Positions 1 to 5,832 of a stretch of DNA of 6,013 bases are shown here, piece by piece; position 1 is the first letter of the stretch, and each line of letters begins with the position of its first letter. The position numbers and the translations under genes are program-made. Location of the stretch: positions 1 to 6,013 of the forward strand of contig JAOZKP010000181.1 in NCBI GenBank assembly GCA_029935295.1, written 5' to 3'. The DNA is from a bacterium (GTDB taxonomy: Bacteria; Desulfobacterota; Anaeroferrophillalia; Anaeroferrophillales; Tharpellaceae). Under the pieces are notes generated by a model. It made no database searches and had not been told where the DNA came from. It worked only from the letters and a program-made list of their open reading frames with translations.

Positions 1-297
1 TAACTTTAGATCGTCATCATCTCGATTGATAAAAAACTCTTCTGCCGCGTATTTTTGTGCAAGAAAACGAGCGAAAACTGATTCAGCTGTGCCGTAGGCT
101 CTACACGCAGCTAATGACTTTGTTTCACAAAGCAATTGATACAATTTTATGAACGCTGATTCAGAATGTTCCCAGGAGCTTAATGCTCTGCCCACCGCTT
201 GGTGAATAACTGAAGTATTTTCCTCCCCATGATATTCATCAGAAGGCATTTGTCTTGCAGGGGCACTCCATTTCGGTGGTGGTTCGTACTTTCTCAT
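1..297 (-). CDS. Hypothetical protein, N-terminal 99 residues, runs off left edge
   Basis: An open minus-strand frame starts at ATG 297-295 and stays open to base 1, giving 99 codons with no stop. A TAA at 300-298 lies directly before the ATG, so the start cannot be extended upstream. A GGGAAG-type ribosome site lies about 9 nt upstream (near 307-312). The protein begins MRKYEPPPKWS. A mostly helical stretch with AVGRALSSWEHSE (residues 34-46) and ACRAYGTAESVFARF (64-78) follows, then an acidic DDDD near residue 93. There is no signal peptide, membrane segment or catalytic motif. The helical stretch with W-E and AYGT resembles uncharacterised bacterial proteins I recall, but I cannot name a family. 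It lies 170 bp beyond hsdR on the same strand and may be read through from the hsd operon or have its own promoter. I am fairly sure it is a real gene and have no functional call. Confidence 0.7.
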   Translation of the reverse strand, partial: MRKYEPPPKWSAPARQMPSDEYHGEENTSVIHQAVGRALSSWEHSESAFIKLYQLLCETKSLAACRAYGTAESVFARFLAQKYAAEEFFINRDDDDLKL

Positions 298-335
298 TTA
301 TCGGTGCTTCCCTATTTTACCCCTAACGCCAAACA

Positions 336-440
336 TCATCTGCCCCGATCGGAATCAGTAATCAGCCCGGCAAGAGCAAAGAATCTTGATCCTGCAATAA
401 CCTCTGCAAAATCACCGTGCTGCTTGGAGTCGGTGTGCAT
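336..440 (-). CDS. Possible 34-residue small ORF, unassigned
   Basis: ATG 440-438 to TGA 338-336 encodes 34 residues: MHTDSKQHGD, then FAEVIAGSRFFALAG, then LITDSDRGR. An in-frame TGA at 461-459 limits upstream extension. The middle is hydrophobic enough to look protein-like, but no Shine-Dalgarno site precedes the ATG. Its stop overlaps the ATG of a 12-codon frame (TGATG). It could be a real small protein, the remnant of a longer gene, or a dispersed intergenic element that happens to be open. I favour remnant or chance over a functional gene. Confidence 0.2.
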   Translation of the reverse strand: MHTDSKQHGDFAEVIAGSRFFALAGLITDSDRGR

Positions 441-455
441 GTAATTTATTACGTG
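438..455. repeat. Short near-palindrome downstream of hsdR
   Basis: The plus strand reads CATGTAATTTATTACGTG. The inner part is GTAAT-TT-ATTAC. The outer CA/TG pairs also match, and only the T440/G453 pair fails. It begins 13 bp past the hsdR stop. It is AT-rich and lacks a following T-run, so it is a poor intrinsic terminator. It could be a protein-binding site, a weak 3'-end hairpin or chance. Confidence 0.35.
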
Positions 456-467
456 ATTTCAACTGGT

Positions 468-3400
468 TTACTCATTCATCTGGGCATAGATTTTTTTCAT
501 CATCAATTCCTTCACCAGAGTTCCAAATGACTGGTCTTCCAATATCTTTTCAAAAATCTCCTGGTTTTGATCCATCCGTTCAATCAGCTTGTCAATAAAC
601 ATCTCTTCAAAGGCGTATTTAAAGGTATCCAGTTTATTGACCTTAGCCTGTGTTTGCAGTGTAGTATCTTCCATTAATTCGGCTTCTATCTGTTCAAAAA
701 ACAGCCGGTCTGCTTCCTCAAACTCGGTGCCGAAACGCTCATTTAAAACATCAATAATCTCAGATAAAGTGGCCTTTTCCTCTTTTGTCCGTTTGATGCC
801 GGCCTCAGATAAACCATCCAGTTCGCCATCTTCGCCCGTAACCAAATCAATGGAACCCTCTTTAATTTTTTGCAGGCGGTAATATTCCATTGCCACTTCG
901 TCAACCAGCTTCATACTTTCCGACAGGTCACGCTTGGGTAATTTGCTCAGCAATAACTTGGCGTACGCATAAAATTTTTCAAACTCAGGTTCCCGAAAGG
1001 GCATGATCTGAGCGAGGAATGAGTAGAGATTTGTCCAGGTACGCAGACTTTTCTTGAACGCTTCTTTTTCGTCTTCGGTTTCCAAAACTTTATAGCGATC
1101 AAGGGCCGGATCAATAAAACTGTAGAGCTTGGCCTGTGTTCGGGCTGTCATTCTGGTGGCCGGGCTGAAATAGACCTTGGCCAAAGCGTCTATTTCCGAA
1201 GTCAGATAGATTTGCCATTCATCCAGTTTAGCCTTTAAATCATAAAGATGATTAGGCTCAGGTTCTTCGTTGACCGTCGTTATTTCATAATAAGGTTGAA
1301 AGGATTGCAGAATGGTTTCCCTGTCGTTGACAAAATCCAGGACAAAGGTGTCCTCTTTTCCGGGCGCGGTACGGTTCAGCCTTGAAAGAGTCTGCACCGC
1401 CTTAACGCCGGAGAGCGACTTGTCCACATACAAGGTATGCAGCAATGGCTGATCAAAACCAGTCTGGTATTTATCGGCGACAATCAGGATCTTATACTCA
1501 TCCTGGTTGAACGCTCTGGGCAGTTCCTTTTCGCCGAATCCGGTTAATTGCGGTTCGGTAACACCATCAGGGAAGTTATCATCAATTACCTTGCCGGAAA
1601 ATGCCACCAGTATTTTTATCTCCTTTTCATAACCTTTATCTTTGATATAGCGGTTAAATTCCTCAAAATAGCGTTTGGCGTGCTTCCTTGAAGAGGTGAC
1701 CAGCATCGCCTTGGCTCTGCCGCCTATCTTTCCGGCTACTACCTGCCTGAAATGTTCAATGATGATTTCAGTCTTTTGCGCCAGATTATGGGGATGCAAA
1801 GAGACAAAACGACCAATGGCCAGGGCCGCCTTCTTTTTGTTGATTTTTGGATCGTCCTCAATGGCCTTGGAAAGTTTGAAATAGAGGGAATAGGTCGTGT
1901 AATTCTGCAATACATCCAGAATAAAGCCTTCCTCAATAGCCTGTCGCATGGAATAGAGATGAAAAGGTTGCGGCTTGCCATTTATATCTTTATATCCAAA
2001 TACCGCCAGCGTCTTATATTTCGGAGTCGCGGTAAAGGCAAAGAATGAGAGATTGGTCTGGCTGCCACGGGCTGCGGCTGATTGTTCAATATAATGGTTC
2101 ACCAGATCCTGTGATTCTAGCGGTTCTTCATCATCGCCCTCACCATATTCGGGATAATGCTCCCTGACTTCTATTGCCTTGTCATTTTTCTGGCTGGTTG
2201 AATCAGAGAGAACCTCCTTCATCTTCTTGCTGGCTTCACCGCCCTGGGAACTATGGGCCTCATCAATAATCACCGCGTATTTTCGTGACGGCAGATCACC
2301 CACCTTATCAATCACAAAGGGGAATTTCTGCAAAGTGGTGATAATAATATTGGCACTGCCCTCAATAGCATCTGCCAACTGCTGTGAATCTTTATCTATC
2401 CGTTGCACTACGCCGGATTTATGTTCAAACTGATAGATAGTATTTTGCAGTTGCGAATCAAGCACCCGCCGATCCGTTACCACAATCACGCTGTCAAATA
2501 TCCGTTCGTCTTGTTCATTGTGCAGACCGGACAATTGATAAGAGAGCCAGGCAATGGAATTACTTTTTCCGGAACCTGCCGAGTGCTGAACCAGATAATT
2601 ATGCCCTGCGCCGTTCTCTCTGGCATGGGTCATTATTTTTCGCACCGCATCCAACTGATGAAAGCGGGGAAAGATCATCTTTTGTTTTTTTCTGGTTCGT
2701 CCTTCAAATTCAAACTCTTCGGTTTGTAAATGGATAAACCGGCCAATAATTTCCAGCCAACTGTCACGCACCAGAATTTCATGCCACAGGTAGTCGGTGC
2801 GGTAGCCGGCCGGGTTGGCCGGATTCCCCCTGCCGTGCCGATCTCCTTTATTAAACGGTAGCCAATAGGTTTTACTGCCATCAATGCGGGTGGTCATATA
2901 GACGGCCTCGTCATCCACCGCAAAATGCACCAGTGCTCTTTTTTTAAAGGTAAATAACAGCTCTTTGTTGTCTCTGGTGAAGTTGTATTGTTTCTTGGCA
3001 TGGCCGGTATTCTGGGCGGTGAAACGGTTTTTCAATTCAAGAGTTGCCACAGGCAGGCCATTGAGAGACAAAACCAGGTCCACCGAGTTTTTATTCTTTT
3101 TAGAATAATAGACTTGCCGAATCACCTTGAGCCGGTTTTGTTCATATAATTTGATGGTGTCCGGGTTCAAACCGGATTCAGGTTTGAAAAAAGCGCACCT
3201 AAACCGCACCCCGTAATCCACAAAACCATTGCGGATCACATCCAAACTGCCGCGCAGATCCATTTCCTTATATAAACGCTGGATAATCCGGTTTTCTACA
3301 TCACCGCCGTGGATGGCAGCCAGTTTTTGCCATTGTTTGGCCTGGGTATCCCTTAAAAACTGTAATACCTCGGCCTTGAATATCCCCAGTTCAGGGCTGT

Positions 3401-3494
3401 AATCTGCGGCATTGCCTTCGGTATAACCGCCGGTTTTCAGCAGGGATTCAATAATGGCGGTTTCAAAGGTGTTTTCTGAGGTTATCTGACTCAT
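468..3494 (-). CDS. hsdR: Type I restriction enzyme subunit R (HsdR), ATP-dependent motor and nuclease
   Basis: HsdR is the ATP-driven translocase and endonuclease of a type I restriction complex (HsdR2-M2-S). It pulls in DNA from an unmethylated site and cuts at a distance. The 1008-residue length suits the family. The N-terminal nuclease domain carries D139, then E153-L-K155 (PD-(D/E)xK type), with a downstream Q169-Y170. The SF2 motor shows Walker A AGSGKS 306-311, motif Ia VVTDRRVLD 338-346, DEAH 411-414, FTATP 487-491, TGFDQP 678-683 and motif VI QTLSRLNR 701-708. The remaining 300 residues are the helical C-terminal assembly region. I chose ATG 3494-3492, giving MSQITSENTF, because GGGAGGG lies 9 nt upstream and the ATG overlaps the previous stop as ATGA. 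A 45-residue upstream extension would lie inside the preceding gene. No frameshift is visible, so the enzyme looks intact. Confidence 0.97.
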   Translation of the reverse strand: MSQITSENTFETAIIESLLKTGGYTEGNAADYSPELGIFKAEVLQFLRDTQAKQWQKLAAIHGGDVENRIIQRLYKEMDLRGSLDVIRNGFVDYGVRFRCAFFKPESGLNPDTIKLYEQNRLKVIRQVYYSKKNKNSVDLVLSLNGLPVATLELKNRFTAQNTGHAKKQYNFTRDNKELLFTFKKRALVHFAVDDEAVYMTTRIDGSKTYWLPFNKGDRHGRGNPANPAGYRTDYLWHEILVRDSWLEIIGRFIHLQTEEFEFEGRTRKKQKMIFPRFHQLDAVRKIMTHARENGAGHNYLVQHSAGSGKSNSIAWLSYQLSGLHNEQDERIFDSVIVVTDRRVLDSQLQNTIYQFEHKSGVVQRIDKDSQQLADAIEGSANIIITTLQKFPFVIDKVGDLPSRKYAVIIDEAHSSQGGEASKKMKEVLSDSTSQKNDKAIEVREHYPEYGEGDDEEPLESQDLVNHYIEQSAAARGSQTNLSFFAFTATPKYKTLAVFGYKDINGKPQPFHLYSMRQAIEEGFILDVLQNYTTYSLYFKLSKAIEDDPKINKKKAALAIGRFVSLHPHNLAQKTEIIIEHFRQVVAGKIGGRAKAMLVTSSRKHAKRYFEEFNRYIKDKGYEKEIKILVAFSGKVIDDNFPDGVTEPQLTGFGEKELPRAFNQDEYKILIVADKYQTGFDQPLLHTLYVDKSLSGVKAVQTLSRLNRTAPGKEDTFVLDFVNDRETILQSFQPYYEITTVNEEPEPNHLYDLKAKLDEWQIYLTSEIDALAKVYFSPATRMTARTQAKLYSFIDPALDRYKVLETEDEKEAFKKSLRTWTNLYSFLAQIMPFREPEFEKFYAYAKLLLSKLPKRDLSESMKLVDEVAMEYYRLQKIKEGSIDLVTGEDGELDGLSEAGIKRTKEEKATLSEIIDVLNERFGTEFEEADRLFFEQIEAELMEDTTLQTQAKVNKLDTFKYAFEEMFIDKLIERMDQNQEIFEKILEDQSFGTLVKELMMKKIYAQMNE
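3491..3494 (-). other. ATGA stop/start overlap joining the Ntn-like gene to hsdR
   Basis: The plus strand reads tcat, so the minus strand is ATGA: the TGA stop of the Ntn-like gene (3493-3491) lies within the ATG start of hsdR (3494-3492). This is the classic translational coupling arrangement and supports the short HsdR start. Confidence 0.93.
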
Positions 3495-4477
3495 TCTACT
3501 TGTCCCTCCCCGGCATCTTCCTGTTGTTGCTCCATAAAGTGGGAGTAGGCAATCTGCCAGATGATAGTTTTGACCAGATGCTTGTCGCGCTTGCTCAAAT
3601 CTTCCCTCAGATTTCCTTCTGGATAACATTTTTGGATAAATTCGGTGTGCTCCCCATAAGTCGTATCATCAATTTGAGAGAGCGTATCCGGCAAGGCATC
3701 TTCGAGTACTTCTCCCGTGTCCGGGTCAATATATTTTACAGCCGGGTTGTTCTCTGTGCTGATCTCTTTGCCAAGGAATGTTTTTTTGCCTCCAGATACA
3801 GAAGGCCAGTACACGCCTAAAAACTCCGTTGCTCCCGGAGGATGAATTTTTGCCAGTTGCACCGCCCCGTCAATGGTGGAGCAGGATGAGTCCCGAATCA
3901 TTTCAACCAGCACCTTGAAAGGTTCCATGTCAAACCGGCGGGACAGGGTTTTCCCGCTTTTGCTGATCTCATCTACTAGCAGTGCCTGTGATTTTTCCAG
4001 CTCATCACCGATAAAACCATAAAACATCTCGTCATTATCGGTTTCATCATGAACAAAGGCGCCTGCCTCATGGTTGTATTCCAGTTTCCAGAGCTTGAAT
4101 GTGTTGGATTTCCATGACCAGCCGCCAAAGAGAAATTGAAAATCACCCAGCACACTTTTGAAATCCCGGGTTCCGTAATCAGAGATAGAATGACAAAGGG
4201 AGGTAAAAAGGCGGGTAAGATAGTCCAGCACCTCGGTAATATCGGTATGGGAGTTGGAAAGATGCTCATCAAACTTGATGGAAGAGATCAGGTTCAGAAT
4301 CAACGGATAAGTGCGATTGGTTTCACCGGCAAAACAGATTAGACAATCTTTTCTCGGCAGCTCAAAAAGCTTCACGCCTGAGTGCCAGCGTTCACCGCTG
4401 GAGAGGCAGCTATCGGTGGCAAAAATCAACTCCTTTTCATGATTCATCTCCCGCAGCCAGGCAATGCAAAGGGTCAT
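3491..4477 (-). CDS. Putative proteasome-beta/HslV-like Ntn-hydrolase family protein inside the hsd operon
   Basis: This 328-residue protein is not a standard Hsd subunit. Its N-terminus follows the plan of proteasome beta subunits: MTLCIAW puts Thr2 at position 1 after methionine removal. IFATDS follows, with Asp22 at the place of proteasomal Asp17. GVKLFEL gives Lys36 in the place of Lys33, and ICFAGET 47-53 resembles the conserved AG turn. Further on, FLFGGWS 115-121 with KLWKLEY 128-134, and MFYGFIGDELEKSQALL 151-167, match the later beta-strand and helix blocks of that fold (family knowledge, not computed). Residues about 240-328 extend beyond a usual beta subunit and end in an acidic, Gln-rich tail. 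There is no signal peptide, so it should be cytoplasmic. I recall similar uncharacterised proteins from many bacteria. Its start and stop overlap hsdS and hsdR by ATGA, so it is made with them. The substrate and even hydrolase activity are inferred. Confidence 0.85.
   Translation of the reverse strand: MTLCIAWLREMNHEKELIFATDSCLSSGERWHSGVKLFELPRKDCLICFAGETNRTYPLILNLISSIKFDEHLSNSHTDITEVLDYLTRLFTSLCHSISDYGTRDFKSVLGDFQFLFGGWSWKSNTFKLWKLEYNHEAGAFVHDETDNDEMFYGFIGDELEKSQALLVDEISKSGKTLSRRFDMEPFKVLVEMIRDSSCSTIDGAVQLAKIHPPGATEFLGVYWPSVSGGKKTFLGKEISTENNPAVKYIDPDTGEVLEDALPDTLSQIDDTTYGEHTEFIQKCYPEGNLREDLSKRDKHLVKTIIWQIAYSHFMEQQQEDAGEGQVE
3504..3510 (-). promoter_or_regulatory. Ribosome binding site of hsdR
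   Basis: GGGAGGG on the minus strand lies 9 nt before ATG 3494. It decides the start in favour of MSQITS over the upstream in-frame ATG at 3629. Confidence 0.8.
4474..4477 (-). other. ATGA stop/start overlap joining hsdS to the Ntn-like gene
   Basis: The TGA stop of hsdS (4476-4474) overlaps the ATG of the next gene (4477-4475) as ATGA. This is the same design as the junction with hsdR, so the middle gene is built into the operon on both sides. Confidence 0.93.
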
Positions 4478-5832
4478 AATGTTGCCTCCTGCGTTACCTT
4501 GATCTTGCCGGTTACAACTTCGGAGATCAGGGCGGTACGGTATTCTTTCTGGAGTTCGATGATTTTTTGGGTTTTGTCGATCTTGGCGTTGATGCGGGTG
4601 GTCTCGGTTTCGATGTGGTGGACTATGGCGGTTTGCTGTTTGTCATTCGGATATGGAATTTCTATGTCTCTAAGTCTATCCACCTCTAAATAAGCTTGAT
4701 TCGCTATCCATAGAGATATGGCATCGAATCTTGACCGCATATATTTACTGAAAAATGCAAACTTCAAATATTTATAAGAAACACAAGAAATAGGTCTTAT
4801 ACATACAGTATTTTGATTTAAATATGCACCAGAGAAGATTTTATCAATACTAGCCAACTGCCCTACAGCAGATTCTTTTACATCTGGTTTGCTTCCAACT
4901 GTAGAAACAATAATATCCCCATTTTCCAATTTAACTTTTTCAAACTCCACTTTTTGATTGTCAAATGCAATATGACTAGAAATATTAACCACTATTTTCT
5001 TTTTTAAATTGCTTGCCTTAACAACTGGAATACCTGACTTTTTGAAATCAATTGATTTGAACGCAAAACCCTTAAAATAGGTTGTCAGATATTTCAACTT
5101 CTTAACCTCCCACCCCTCAGGAATCTCCCCCAGCCAGTCAATACCGCTGTCCTTGAGTTTGACATCGGGGTCAATGCCTTTGGTGACGGCCTGATTGATA
5201 ATGGCGGTTTTTTCCTCTTCATACAGTTCCAGCAGCCGTTCTTTCTGAGCAATGAGTTGATCAATCTCCGCTGTCTTGCGGTCAAGGTAGTCGGCAATGG
5301 CGGTTTGGTCTGGTCTTGGAGGGTTGAGAATCAAAGCCGAATTTATTTTATCAACACTAAGCCCATAACGAGTCACTCCATTTGCTGAAATTTCAAAATA
5401 TGAGTTCAGATATTTTGATTGAAAATAACGAAACAGAAAATCTCCACTTATTGTTTTTGGCTTGATGTGCGTTAAATGATAACCACACACCACATTATCA
5501 AAAGACTCTACTACCAAAGCTGGTGCGGCAATATCATCTGGAGTTTCTGAGTCCTTGGTAATAATTACATCACTTTTTTCTAAAATAAATTTTGTGATTT
5601 GATCGTTACTCGCTGTCGCTTTCATAAAATTCAATTCACTACTTATAAATTCGTTTTTATATACATCGACATAATTGCACAGCAGGACACTATCTTCATT
5701 GTCTTTGCTCTTTTTATCAATGTTGCTTGGGTTTGCATCAGCAACATACTTCAACTTCTTAACTTCCCACCCCTCAGGAATCTCCCCAATCCACTCAACC
5801 CCACTATCCTTATATTTTTCGTAACGATCCAT
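4474..5832 (-). CDS. hsdS: Type I restriction-modification specificity subunit (HsdS), two target recognition domains
   Basis: HsdS binds the bipartite DNA target and holds HsdM and HsdR. The 452 residues show the expected two-fold layout. A first half starts KDSGVEWIGEIPEGW (8-22), with TRD1 at about 28-170. The central conserved region runs from PRPDQTAIADYLDRKTAEI, a helix rich in Glu, Leu and Lys, to about 221. A second KDSGIDWLGEIPEGW (227-241) precedes TRD2 (about 248-392), and a final PNDKQQTAIVHHIETET helix runs to VVTGKIKV (438-446). The two helices form the coiled-coil spacer that sets the gap between half-sites. The start ATG 5832-5830 shares its A with the upstream stop (TGATG), with GGGGGA 6 nt before it. 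Both TRDs are much more AT-rich than the conserved parts, which indicates imported specificity. The frame is intact. The recognition sequence cannot be read from the protein. Confidence 0.97.
   Translation of the reverse strand: MDRYEKYKDSGVEWIGEIPEGWEVKKLKYVADANPSNIDKKSKDNEDSVLLCNYVDVYKNEFISSELNFMKATASNDQITKFILEKSDVIITKDSETPDDIAAPALVVESFDNVVCGYHLTHIKPKTISGDFLFRYFQSKYLNSYFEISANGVTRYGLSVDKINSALILNPPRPDQTAIADYLDRKTAEIDQLIAQKERLLELYEEEKTAIINQAVTKGIDPDVKLKDSGIDWLGEIPEGWEVKKLKYLTTYFKGFAFKSIDFKKSGIPVVKASNLKKKIVVNISSHIAFDNQKVEFEKVKLENGDIIVSTVGSKPDVKESAVGQLASIDKIFSGAYLNQNTVCIRPISCVSYKYLKFAFFSKYMRSRFDAISLWIANQAYLEVDRLRDIEIPYPNDKQQTAIVHHIETETTRINAKIDKTQKIIELQKEYRTALISEVVTGKIKVTQEATL
4485..4490 (-). promoter_or_regulatory. 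Strong ribosome binding site of the Ntn-like gene
   Basis: A full AGGAGG consensus on the minus strand lies 7 nt before ATG 4477. It fixes the start at MTLCIAW and so places Thr at position 2, which matters for the predicted N-terminal nucleophile. Confidence 0.88.
5093..5160 (-). repeat. Intragenic direct repeat, copy before TRD2
   Basis: This stretch aligns to 5750-5817 without gaps: 57 of 68 bases match, and 37 of the first 38 (5093-5130). It encodes the KDSG...GEIPEGWEVKKLKY block that opens the second half of HsdS. The two copies are 657 bp (219 codons) apart, so a crossover between them would stay in frame. Confidence 0.9.
5750..5817 (-). repeat. Intragenic direct repeat, copy before TRD1
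   Basis: This is the partner of 5093-5160 and encodes the opening block of the first half of HsdS. The identity is higher at the DNA level toward the TRD side (37/38) than in the outer 30 bases (20/30), which suggests recent exchange or gene conversion in the TRD-proximal part. Confidence 0.9.

Larger units (their letters stand above)
298..467. other. Intergenic region after hsdR; two very small chained frames, no clear terminator
   Basis: This 170-bp stretch separates the hsdR stop from the next minus-strand gene. On the minus strand it contains a 34-codon frame (440-336, starting MHTDSKQHGD) that ends in TGATG. The overlapping ATG opens a 12-codon frame (336-298, MFGVRGKIGKHR), whose TAA abuts the ATG of the next gene. 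The 34-codon frame has no good ribosome site, and I cannot assign either peptide. I saw no GC-rich hairpin followed by a T-run, so there is no obvious Rho-independent terminator for hsdR. A TAAAAT hexamer at 319-314 could be a -10 box, but nothing resembling TTGACA sits at the right distance. Confidence 0.5.

Noticed and set aside
318..332. Possible integron attC end, from CTAACGCC / GGCGTTAG at 323-330
   Set aside because: The core does not fit GTTRRRY, and I found no matching partner half-site or paired L boxes in the 170-bp gap.
314..342. Sigma-70 promoter for the left-edge gene using TAAAAT at 319-314
   Set aside because: No -35-like hexamer lies 16-18 bp upstream (the place holds CAGATG), and one hexamer alone is not evidence in AT-rich intergenic DNA.
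229..444. Plus-strand 71-codon frame
   Set aside because: It overlaps the start of the minus-strand left-edge gene, has no recognisable content, and covers the intergenic region by chance.
298..467. Rho-independent terminator for the hsd operon
   Set aside because: The only hairpin is AT-rich (438-455) and is not followed by a T-run on the transcribed strand.
589..2729. Several plus-strand frames of 69-108 codons and a minus-strand 80-codon frame inside hsdR
   Set aside because: They are shadows of an intact, motif-complete hsdR. Their composition is Ser/Ile/Leu-rich, as expected of antisense readings, and no family is recognisable.
3495..3629. A 45-residue N-terminal extension of HsdR from the in-frame ATG at 3629
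   Set aside because: It would overlap the preceding gene by over 130 bp, has low-complexity non-HsdR sequence, and the ATG at 3494 has a good ribosome site and an exact ATGA overlap.
3500..4693. Plus-strand frames of 68-106 codons and a minus-strand 98-codon frame over the Ntn-like gene and the end of hsdS
   Set aside because: The Ntn-like frame has a strong ribosome site and coherent motifs on the minus strand, so these are shadows.
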